Part shown: positions 13,709-21,779 of the stretch, one piece after another
How positions within the stretch are numbered: the stretch's first letter is position 1
How the letters are laid out: every line of letters begins with the position of its first letter
Assembly (NCBI GenBank): GCA_963733085.1
Contig: CAVTBY010000015.1
Coordinates: 97,939-161,938 of the forward strand
Reading direction: 5' to 3'
DNA length: 64,000 bases
Source of the DNA: Desertimonas sp963733085
GTDB lineage: Bacteria; Actinomycetota; Acidimicrobiia; Acidimicrobiales; Ilumatobacteraceae
The notes under the pieces: generated by a model
The model's database searches: none
Told to the model about the DNA's origin: nothing
The model's input: the letters and a program-made list of their open reading frames with translations, nothing else
Made by a program: the position numbers and the translations under genes

Positions 13709-14640
13709 GCGCCGAAAACGCCGCGGCGATCGCCGTTGTCGACCTCGTCAAGCGGTACGAGACCGTCGCCGGCCGTCGACGGCATCTCGTTCACCGTCCA
13801 GCCGGGGGAGGTCTACGGCCTGCTCGGCGAGAACGGGGCCGGCAAGACGACGACCGTCGAGATCCTCGAGGGGTTCCGCCGGCCGACCTCAGGGACGGTC
13901 TCCGTGCTCGGCTGCGATCCCGGCGACACCGATCGGTCGTTCCGCGATCGCATCGGCATCGTCCTGCAGTCGTCTGGCATCGAGCGCGTGCTGACGGTCC
14001 GTGAGGTGCTCACGCTGTACGGCGGGTGCTACCGACGATCGCGACCGCCCGAGGAGTGCCTCGAGCTCGTCGGGCTCGACCAGTCCGTCGACAAGCGGTG
14101 CGACCGGCTGTCCGGCGGCCAGCGCCGGCGTCTCGATCTCGCCCTCGGCATCATCGGCTACCCGGATCTGCTGTTCCTCGACGAGCCGACGACAGGCTTC
14201 GACCCGGCAGCGCGCCGCGGCGCCTGGGAACTGATTCGGTCGCTCTGCGACGGCGGGACGACGGTGTTGCTGACGTCGCACTATCTCGACGAGGTCGAGC
14301 ACCTCGCCGACCGTGTTGGTGTGTTGCGCAACGGTCGTTTGATCGCCGAGGGTTCGCCCGGCGAGCTCGCCGCCACCAGCGGCGACACGACCGTCCGGTT
14401 CCGGATCCCTGCCGGTGTGGACGTCAGCGAGGTCGCCAACGTGCTCGACGGCGACGTCCGGTGTGTCGACGAGCCCGACGGTGTGGTGGTGACGACGGCC
14501 AAGCCGACGGCAACGCTGCACAGGCTGACCGGCTGGGCGCTCGAGCGCGGACACGAGCTCGACGGACTGGTGGTCCAGCGACCCTCGCTCGAGGATCTCT
14601 TTCTGACGCTCGCCGACGACGAACGGAGGAACCGGAGTGA
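13705..14640 (+). CDS. ABC transporter ATP-binding protein (DrrA-like), frameshifted
   Basis: The nucleotide-binding subunit of a two-gene exporter. Walker A G-E-N-G-A-G-K-T-T-T, signature L-S-G-G-Q-R-R-R-L-D and Walker B L-L-F-L-D-E-P-T-T-G-F are all present. The C-terminal accessory region after residue 215 is of the DrrA/CcmA type. One surplus G near 13775 (in GCCGGCC) separates the first 22 residues from the rest. The frame then reads into the permease without a stop. A TGA at 14638-14640 in another frame, overlapping the permease GTG, is the likely true end, which implies a further indel close to 14620. Confidence 0.85.
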
Positions 14641-15528
14641 GTGGTTCAGCGGCGCCATGGCCGTCGACCGGAAGGCTGCTCGCCGCCCAAGTCGTCGCCC
14701 AACTGCGCGTGTTCCTGCGCATCCCGGTCGCCCTGTTCTTCACGGTCGCCCTGCCGTTGATCATCGTCGTGCTGTTCAACCTCATCTTCGGCGGAGCCGA
14801 CGCAACCGTCGAGACGACGACGGGGGACTGGTCGATCCAGCAGTTCTACGTCGCGGCGCTGGCCGCTTTCGAGGTGGTGTCGGCGACGTTCACCAACCTC
14901 GCCAACATGATCCCCGATCGGCGCCAGGACGGGGTGATGAAGCGGTGGCGGGGTACTCCGCTGCCGTCGTGGATCTACCTGTCCGGGTTCGTCGGCGCCG
15001 GGCTGATCATCGCCGTCGCCGGGTTCGCGCTCATCGTCGGCATCGGGTTCGCCTTCTACGACCTGGAGATCGACGTCGCCAAGGTGCCGGCGTTCGTCGT
15101 CGCCTTCCTCGTCGGCACGCTGGCGTTCTCGGCACTCGGCGTCGCGATCGCCGGGCTGATCCGCAGCCAGGAGGCCGCTCCGGCGGTGACGAACGCGATC
15201 ATCTTGCCGATGGCGTTCATCTCCAACACGTTCATCGCCGTCGACGACTCGGCGATGCCGGGCTGGCTCGACGTCATCTCGCGGATCCTTGCCGCTGCGC
15301 CCGTTCGTCGAGAGCATCCAGGCGCCGTTCAACCCGACGGTCGACCCTCCGGGGTTCCTCCCCGCCAACCTCGCCATCCTCGTCGCGTGGGGCGTCGTCG
15401 GCCTCGTGGTTGCGGCGCGCACGTTCAAGTGGGAACCGGTCGCCGACGTCGTCGCGCCCTTCGCGCCGGCAACGGCGTCGCTCCGCGACCGGCGGGCTCG
15501 GGGCGACGTGATAGTTCTACTGCGGTGA
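14637..15528 (+). CDS. ABC-2 type exporter permease, one apparent frameshift
   Basis: The membrane subunit paired with the preceding ATPase. A GGAGG at 14625-14629 is ideally spaced for GTG 14637. The protein has six predicted helices: helix 1 near residues 30-52, the ABC-2 motif region around I-P-D-R-R-Q-D-G-V-M-K-R-W-R-G-T-P-L, then helices around residues 120-145, 150-175, 185-205 and one at the C-terminus. The frame changes near 15297, where one extra G interrupts I-L-P-L-R-P-F. Substrate unknown. The gene end overlaps the GTG of the next gene by 4 bp. Confidence 0.83.
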
Positions 15529-16589
15529 GTCCGACCGATCCGCCACTTCCGCCGTCACCGGACGAGCCGACGGAGGAACCTCTCTGGGACGGTGGCGAAC
15601 CCGGCGAGCCGCCCGTGGACGGTTCGCCACCTACCGGCGACATCGAGCCGGAGGCTGATTCGGGCGCGCCGGTGGAGCCCGACGACGCCGACGCCGCGCC
15701 GGCAGCGGAGCAACCGACGGGCGTGGTGCCCGTCACCAGCGACGACTTGATCGAACAGTTCCCACCGACGGGAGACGAACCGACCGAGGTCTTCCCACCG
15801 ACTGGTGACGAACCAACCGACGTCCTGCCGCCGACGGGCGACGAGCCGACGGATGTGCTGCCGCCGACTGGCACGGAGCCGACCGAACTGCTCGTCGGGG
15901 CGGCCGTGGCCGCCGACGGAACGGGTGAGACCACGCGGGAGCACCGGCGGCGGGTTTCGCATCGCCGCTACGTGATGCGGCGGATCGGGGTCACTCTCGC
16001 CACCTTGGCCATCGTCGGCGGTGGTGTGTTCCTCCTCGTTGCGCTGCTCGGCGACGACGACGACGGCGCCGGTGGCACCGACTCGACGACACCGGCGACC
16101 AGCGAGGCGGCGGTCGCCCCGGTGACCACCCGGGTGACGACGACGGCGGCACCGGAGACGACCGACGCGGTCGTCACGCAGACCTCCACGGCTGCCGAGA
16201 CCACCGAAGCAGACCCCGGCGACGACCCCGAAACGACCGCTGCGGCCGAGGCGACCGATCCGCCCGAGGAATCGGACCCCGCCAACGACCCGGAGAGCAC
16301 GACGGCAACGGAGTCGAGCCCACCGGGCACGGTGGTGTACGACCTCGACTCGGAGGCATCGTGCGAGATCGGTCAGACGCTGCGCCGTGGCGATTCCGGA
16401 CCGCAGGTCCAGTGCCTGCAGGAGCGTCTCAACGAGGTCACCGTCGGCGGCGAGGATCCGGCCGTCGATGGCGCCTTCGGCGAGCAGACCGAGCAGGCAG
16501 TGCGGGCGTTCCAGGAAGCCAACGAGCTTGGTGTCGACGGCATCGTCGGTCCGGCGACCGGCGAGTTGCTCGGCATCTGGGCCGGGTGA
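15525..16589 (+). CDS. Membrane-anchored peptidoglycan-binding domain protein with P-P-T-G-D-E-P-T repeats
   Basis: A 354-residue envelope protein. The N-terminal half is acidic and Pro-rich, with four tandem 11-residue units of the form F/L-P-P-T-G-D-E-P-T-D/E-V (about residues 78-121). One transmembrane helix follows a basic R-R-R-V-S-H-R-R patch (about residues 150-172). A Thr/Ala/Glu-rich extracellular linker then leads to a C-terminal PG-binding domain 1 (about residues 285-354) with repeated G-D-S-G-P-Q-V and D-G-x-F-G features. The cytoplasmic repeats, anchor, spacer and wall-binding tip suggest a cytoplasm-to-wall tether. GTG 15525 overlaps the permease stop. Confidence 0.75.
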   Translation: MSPTDPPLPPSPDEPTEEPLWDGGEPGEPPVDGSPPTGDIEPEADSGAPVEPDDADAAPAAEQPTGVVPVTSDDLIEQFPPTGDEPTEVFPPTGDEPTDVLPPTGDEPTDVLPPTGTEPTELLVGAAVAADGTGETTREHRRRVSHRRYVMRRIGVTLATLAIVGGGVFLLVALLGDDDDGAGGTDSTTPATSEAAVAPVTTRVTTTAAPETTDAVVTQTSTAAETTEADPGDDPETTAAAEATDPPEESDPANDPESTTATESSPPGTVVYDLDSEASCEIGQTLRRGDSGPQVQCLQERLNEVTVGGEDPAVDGAFGEQTEQAVRAFQEANELGVDGIVGPATGELLGIWAG

Positions 16590-17743
16590 TCGGTGCCAGG
16601 CCGAGCTCGCTGACGAGCACGAAGCGCTGCGGTCGGTCGTTCGCGAGTTCGCCGACGCCGAGATCGAACCGCACGCCGAGGAGTGGGATCGCACCCACGA
16701 GTTCCCGCTCGATGCGGTTCGCCAGATGGGCGAGCTCGGTCTGTTCGGAATCCCGTTCCCCGAGTCGGTCGGTGGCGGAGGTGGCGACTTCACCGCCGTG
16801 TGCGTGGCGATCGAGGAACTCGCGCAGAGTCGATCAGTCGATCGCCATCACGTTGGAGGCCGGTGTCGGCCTCGGCGCCAATCCGATCTTCAAGTTCGGC
16901 AGCGACGAGCAGCAGCAACGCTGGCTGCCCGATCTGTGCGCCGGACGCGCCCTCGGCGCCTTCGGCCTCACCGAGCCCGATGCCGGAAGCGACGCTGGCG
17001 GGACGCGGACCCGCGCCGTCCTCGACGACGCGACGGGCGAGTGGGTGATCGACGGCGAGAAGGCGTTCATCACCAACTCGGGCACGCCGATCACCTCGAT
17101 CATCACGGTCACCGCGCTCGACCGGTCCTGGTGAGATCTCGCTCGATCGTCGTCCCGGCGGACACGCCGGGTCTCGACGTCCAGCCGGCCTACCGCAAGA
17201 TGGGCTGGCATGCGTCCGACACCCACGGCCTGACGTTCGTCGAGTGCCGCGTCCCGAAGGACCACCTGCTCGGAGAGCAGGGCCGGGGGTACGCCCAGTT
17301 CCTCGAGATCCTCGACGAAGGCCGCGTCGCCATCGCCGCCTTGGCGGTCGGCGTGATCCAGCGATGCCTCGACGATGCCGTCGCCTACGCAGGCGAGCGG
17401 ATGACGTTCGGCCGTCCGATCGGGTCGAACCAAGGCGTGGCGTTCCGGTGCGCCGATCTGCACGTCGCTCTCGCCGCCGCCCGGCACCTGACGTATCACG
17501 CGGCCTGGTTGCGCGACCACGGCAAGCCGTTCAAGACGGCCGCGGCGATCGCCAAGCTGTATGCCACGGAGGCGGCGATCGACGCCACGACGGGCGGCGA
17601 CCCAGGTGTTCGGCGGCTACGGGTTCATGGACGAGACCGCCGTGTCTCGGCACTACCGGGACGCCAAGATCCTCGAGATCGGCGAGGGCACGAGCGAGGT
17701 GCAGCGACTCGTGATCGCCCGCACGCTGGGACTCCGCGTGTAG
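16586..17743 (+). CDS. Acyl-CoA dehydrogenase, four or more apparent frameshifts
   Basis: A FAD-dependent acyl-CoA dehydrogenase of beta-oxidation type. Recognisable parts in order: N-terminal helical domain (A-L-R-S-V-V-R-E-F-A-D), the F-G-L-T-E-P-D-A-G-S-D motif, the beta domain with F-I-T-N-S-G, and the C-terminal domain with Q-V-F-G-G-Y-G-F and Y-R-D-A-K-I-L-E-I-G-E-G-T-S-E-V-Q. The last carries the glutamate region. Reading it needs joins near 16828, 17112, 17137 and 17595, each curing one surplus base. The start is unresolved; GTG 16586, overlapping the previous stop, is the best candidate but sits in a different frame from the first recognisable residues. The clean motif succession argues for sequence errors, not decay. 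Confidence 0.8.
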
Positions 17744-17750
17744 CAGAGTC

Positions 17751-17794
17751 GCAAAGAAATTGTTGCAAAGAACTACTTGCAAAGAATTCTTTGC
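17751..17794 (+). promoter_or_regulatory. Operator array with GCAAAGAA half-sites, 14-bp period
   Basis: GCAAAGAA occurs at 17751, 17765 and 17779, exactly 14 bp apart. The last copy joins TTCTTTGC to make the perfect 16-bp palindrome GCAAAGAATTCTTTGC (17779-17794). The array lies between the dehydrogenase stop and the small-protein/ArsR pair, 20 bp before the first ATG, with a -10-like TACACT at 17801. An autoregulatory site for the downstream winged-helix protein is the simplest reading. Confidence 0.7.
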
Positions 17795-17814
17795 AGTTCT
17801 ACACTGCATCGACA

Positions 17815-17995
17815 TGAACTCCTACTTCGCTGCCGAACTGGCGCCAGCACGACCCATCGTCAGCTGCTCGATGAGCGGGCGACTGCCGGCATCGTCGCCG
17901 ACGCCCGTCGCCGGCGCCGGGCCGACCGTTTGACACGCCGGGCCGCCAACTTGACGCGGCGTGCTGCCGAGCTCGTCGAACGTTCGCACCGCTGA
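17815..17995 (+). CDS. Small basic protein upstream of ArsR-type regulator
   Basis: About 60 residues, beginning M-N-S-Y-F-A-A-E-L-A and ending in Arg/Ala-rich helices (L-T-R-R-A-A-N-L-T-R-R-A-A-E-L-V). It is readable with one join near 17843. The ORF ends 4 bp before the regulator ATG, so the two are translationally linked. No family recognised from sequence alone. The highly charged amphipathic C-terminus suggests a coiled or membrane-surface helix. Confidence 0.55.
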
Positions 17996-17999
17996 CCCG

Positions 18000-18580
18000 A
18001 TGCCCAAGCGTGTCGACCGGCGTATCGACGCCACGTCCCTCCAAGGCCTCGCTCACCCCTACGCGTGCAGTTGTGCGACCAACTCAACCTGCACGGCCCG
18101 GCGACGGCGACACAGTTGGCGGCTCGCCTCGGCGAGTCGAGTGGAGCGACCAGCTATCACCTTCGCCAACTCGAGAAGTACGGCTTCGTCGAGGAGGATC
18201 CCGGCCGCGGCTCGGGGCGGGAGCGGTGGTGGCGCCGTGTTCCGATGCGCATCACCATCGAGGCCCACACGCTCGTCGAGAGCCCGGCGACCCGCGACGC
18301 CACGATGCTCGTGCTCAACGAGTTCCTGCGCGGCAAGCTGACGCGGATTCAGGCGTGGCGCGACAACTACGACCGGTGGCCGCGCGAATGGGCCGAGGCC
18401 AGTGTCGAGAGCTCCAGCCATCTGCGCGTCACGGCTGACGAGCTCGCCCAGGTCGGCGCCGAGATCGATGCCGTGATCACGGCGTGGGTGGAACGCACTC
18501 GTGATCGGCAAGGCGACGGCGTCGCCGACGTCGAGGTTCAGTGGTACACGTACCCGGTCGGCGATCCGACGGATCAGTAG
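18000..18580 (+). CDS. ArsR-type winged-helix transcriptional regulator, one apparent frameshift
   Basis: A 193-residue DNA-binding protein. The N-terminal winged helix contains L-A-H-P-L-R-V-Q-L-C-D and the recognition region A-T-A-T-Q-L-A-A-R-L-G-E-S-S-G-A-T-S-Y-H, then L-R-Q-L-E-K-Y-G-F-V and a basic wing. The C-terminal two thirds are helical with W-R-D-N-Y-D-R-W-P-R-E-W, a pattern seen in HTH_20/ArsR-like regulators. No metal-binding Cys pair is present, so this is not a classical metal sensor. A missing C in a C run near 18056 breaks the frame. Its 3' end overlaps menB convergently by 7 bp. Confidence 0.78.
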
Positions 18581-19497
18581 AGGTACGGGAAGCCGGACCA
18601 GTCGGGCTCGCGCTTGTCGAGGAACGCATCGCGGCCCTCAGCCGCTTCGTCCGACGCGTAGGCCAGTCTCGTTGCCTCGCCGGCGAACAGTTGCTGGCCG
18701 ACGAGTCCGTCGTCGATGAGGTTGAAGGCGTACTTGAGCATCCGGCGAGCCGTCGGGCTCTTGGCGTTGATCTCGGCGGCCCACTCCAGGGCCGTGACTC
18801 TCCAGCTGCTCGTGGGGGACGGCGAGGTTGGCGGCACCCATTCGGACATAGTCGTCGGCGCTGTACTCGCGGCCGAGGAAGAAGATCTCTCGGGCGAACT
18901 TCTGGCCGACCTGGCGGGCGAGGTAGGCCGACCCGAAGCCACCGTCGAAGCTCGCCACGGCGGCGTCGGTCTGCTTGAAGCGGGCATGTTCGGCACTCGC
19001 CAGCGTGAGGTCGCACACGACGTGCAGGCTGTGCCCGCCACCGGCAGCCCAACCGGGCACGACGCAGATGACGACCTTGGGCATGAAGCGGATCAGGCGC
19101 TGGCACTCGAGGATGTGCAGGCGTCCGGTCCGCGCCGGGTCGATCGAACCGGCGTCGTCGCCGCTGGCATATCGGTAGCCGTCATTGACCGCGGATGCGT
19201 TGGTCGCCTCCCGAGCAGAACGCCCAGCCACCGTCTCGCGATGACGGTCCGTTGCCGGTGAGCAGGACGACGCCGACGTCGCTCGACGTGCGGGCATGAT
19301 CGAGGGCCGCGAACAACTCGTCGACGGTGTGCGGGCGAAAGGCGTTGCGCACGTCGGGCCGGTCGAAGGCGATGCGCACCGTGCCCTGGTCGATGCGCCC
19401 GATGGTAGGTGATGTCGGTGAAGTCGAAGCCCGGCACCGCCGCCCAGCGCGACGGATCGAAGAGGTCGGACACGCCGTTGGCGGATGAGCTACTCAC
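18574..19497 (-). CDS. menB: 1,4-dihydroxy-2-naphthoyl-CoA synthase, three apparent frameshifts
   Basis: A crotonase-fold enzyme of menaquinone biosynthesis that cyclises o-succinylbenzoyl-CoA. Diagnostic strings are F-C-S-G-G-D-Q (oxyanion hole region), N-D-G-Y-R-Y-A, V-P-G-W-A-A-G-G-G-H-S-L-H and the C-terminal E-G-x-x-A-F-L-D-K-R. Joins near 19400, 19187 and 18797 each remove one surplus base. GTG 19497 opens the frame V-S-S-S-S-A-N-G-V. Length is about 307 residues after correction. It is divergent from cofE (57 bp between starts) and not beside other men genes. Confidence 0.9.
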
Positions 19498-19554
19498 GGT
19501 CGCATTCTGCTGCCACTTTTCGGTCACCGTTGACCGAATCGCGGTAGTAGAACC

Positions 19555-20310
19555 GTGCGGATGTCCCCGGAATGGCGAATTGCGAGTCCTCGGCGTCGGC
19601 GGCCTGCCGGAGATCGCCGCCGGAGACGACCTCGCCGCGCTCATCGCCGGCCGCCATCTCGCTGGACGATCGCGACATCGTCGTGGTGACGTCAAAGGTC
19701 GTGTCCAAGGCCGAAGGCGCGGTCGTCGAGCTCGTCGACGTCGAGCCGTCGCCGTTCGCCGCCGACTTCGCCGCGCGATGGGACAAGGACCCGCGCCTCG
19801 TCGAGGTCGTCCTCCGCCAGGCGCGGCGGATCGTGCGGATGAGCGGACCACTGCTGATCACCGAGACGCACCACGGCTTCGTGTGCGCCAACAGTGGCGT
19901 CGACGAGTCGTCGAGCGGGGCGGCCGGGCGCGCCGTCGTGCTCCCGGACGACCCGGACGCCTCGGCGCGCCGCTTGCGCCGAGCGCTTCGCCGAGCTCGG
20001 AGTCGACGTCGCCGTGATCATCAGCGACACGTTCGGACGCCCGTGGCGGGAGGGTCAGACCGATATCGCCGTCGGACTCGCCGGGATCAACCCGATCACC
20101 GACTACATCGGCCAACACGACCCGCACGGCCACGAGTTCCGGGTCCAGCAGCTGTGCATCGCCGACGAACTGGCGTCGGCCGCCGAGCTGGTCAAGGGCA
20201 ACCTGTCGCGGGTTCCGGCGGCGGTGATCCGCGGCTTCCCCTGGGTGGTCGACGATGCCGCGACAGCTGCATGCCTGATCCGTCCACCCGACCGCGACCT
20301 CTTCCGCTGA
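19555..20310 (+). CDS. cofE: Coenzyme F420:L-glutamate ligase, two or three apparent frameshifts
   Basis: Adds gamma-linked glutamates to F420-0. The protein shows L-P-E-I-A-A-G-D-D-L, D-I-V-V-V-T-S-K-V-V-S-K-A-E-G, S-G-V-D-E-S-S (nucleotide and metal-binding region), S-D-T-F-G-R-P-W-R-E-G-Q-T-D and G-I-N-P-I-T-D-Y. It lacks the nitroreductase domain that mycobacterial FbiB carries, so it is a stand-alone CofE. Joins lie near 19653 (GCCGGCC) and 19981. The beginning is uncertain: GTG 19555 needs one more indel, while TTG 19581 would start directly at L-R-V-L-G-V-G-G. Confidence 0.88.
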
Positions 20311-20338
20311 CCAACGCGGCCGGGGTACGGTGCGGAGC

Positions 20339-21697
20339 ATGCCCACTGCCGCGGAGTTCGTCGGTCCGACGACCGAGCTGTTGCAGTCGTTGATCCGCAA
20401 CGAGTGCGTCAACGACGGCACGCCGGACAGCGGTCACGAGATCCGCAACGCCGACCTGCTCACCGACTACTTCGAGGGCTCCGGACTGGCGGTCGAGCGG
20501 TTCGAGTCACGTCCAGGTCGGGCGTCGATCGTCGCTCGCATCGAGGGCTCCGACCCGTCGGCGCCGTCGCTGTGCCTGATGGGCCACACCGACGTCGTGC
20601 CGGTCAACCCTGATGGCTGGTCGCGCGATCCGTTCGGCGGCGAGCTGGTCCGCGCCGATGACGGGACCACCGAGGTCTGGGGCCGTGGAGCGATCGACAT
20701 GCTCAACGCCACGGCGTCGATGGCCGTCGCGTTCCGCCGCCTCGCGACCGAGGGTTTTCGACCGCGAGGGACGTTGATCTACTTCGGCGTCGCCGACGAG
20801 GAAGCAGGAGGGAAGTGGGGAGCCGAGTACCTGCTCGACCGCCATTGGGACGCCGTCGGCGCGGACTTCGTGCTCACCGAGCTCGGCGGCTGGTCGCAGG
20901 TTGGGTCCGACGGGCGCCGGCGAATCACCGTCAACGTGGCGGAGAAGGGCCTGGCGTGGATGCGCCTCCGCGTCGCCGGCACACCCGGTCACGGCTCGAT
21001 GCCGTACGGCAGCGACAATGCCCTCGTCACCGCCGCCGAGGTCGTTCGTCGGCTTGCCGCCACGCGCCCCCGGCCGCAGCTCGGCGATCTGTGGCAGGGC
21101 CTCGTCGGCAGCCTCGACATCCCTACCGAGCTGGCGGAGAGGCTCACCGACCCGCAGCGGGTCGACGAGGCGATCGCCTCACTCGACGCCGCCCACGGCC
21201 GGGTTGCCCACGCCTGCACACACACGACGATCTCGCCGAACGTCGTCCACGGTGGGCAGAAGACGAACACGATCCCCGATGTCGTCGACCTCGAGGTCGA
21301 CATCCGCACCGTTCCCGGCGACACGATCGACACCGCCCGTCAGTACGTCGCGGAAGCGCTCGGCGACTTGGCGGCGAGGGTGGAGATCACCGTGCTGCAG
21401 CACAGCGAGTCGACCCGCTCGGCTACGGACAACGAGCTGTGGGACGTCGTCAGCCGGCGGACCCAGGTGGCGTACCCGGGCTCCGAACTCGTTCCCGGGT
21501 TGATCCTCGGCGGCACCGACGCCAGGTTCTACCGCCAGCGCGGCACCGTTGCCTATGGCGCCGCCATGTTCTCGCCGGGTGTGACGTTCGAGTCGTTCGG
21601 CCAGCGCTTCCACGGCAACGACGAGCGCATCGACATCGACTCGTTGGGCCTCAGTGGCGAGTTCTTCTATGGCGTCAGCAAGGACCTGCTGTCCTGA
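20339..21697 (+). CDS. M20-family metallopeptidase
   Basis: A 452-residue zinc-dependent hydrolase of the M20/M25/M40 group. Zinc ligands and catalytic residues are in L-M-G-H-T-D-V-V-P (His, Asp), G-R-G-A-I-D-M-L-N, A-D-E-E-A-G-G (catalytic and binding Glu) and the C-terminal F-H-G-N-D-E-R-I region (last His). The dimerisation or lid domain spans roughly residues 210-340. The substrate could be a dipeptide or an N-acyl amino acid. ATG 20339 is preferred over GTG 20330. Confidence 0.88.
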   Translation: MPTAAEFVGPTTELLQSLIRNECVNDGTPDSGHEIRNADLLTDYFEGSGLAVERFESRPGRASIVARIEGSDPSAPSLCLMGHTDVVPVNPDGWSRDPFGGELVRADDGTTEVWGRGAIDMLNATASMAVAFRRLATEGFRPRGTLIYFGVADEEAGGKWGAEYLLDRHWDAVGADFVLTELGGWSQVGSDGRRRITVNVAEKGLAWMRLRVAGTPGHGSMPYGSDNALVTAAEVVRRLAATRPRPQLGDLWQGLVGSLDIPTELAERLTDPQRVDEAIASLDAAHGRVAHACTHTTISPNVVHGGQKTNTIPDVVDLEVDIRTVPGDTIDTARQYVAEALGDLAARVEITVLQHSESTRSATDNELWDVVSRRTQVAYPGSELVPGLILGGTDARFYRQRGTVAYGAAMFSPGVTFESFGQRFHGNDERIDIDSLGLSGEFFYGVSKDLLS

Positions 21698-21728
21698 GCA
21701 CGTGACTTCGTGAGGTCTGAACATTCTG

Positions 21729-21765
21729 GGTGCCGTTCCTTGCGGAAATCGCAACGATTGGCACC
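21729..21765. terminator. Bidirectional hairpin between convergent genes
   Basis: Nested inverted repeats GGTGCC / GGCACC and TTGCG / CGCAA fold into an interrupted stem-loop between the M20 peptidase and the GNAT/acyl-CoA synthetase gene. It has no T-tract, as is common in actinobacteria. Confidence 0.5.
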
Positions 21766-21779
21766 GAGAAGCTGAAGGC

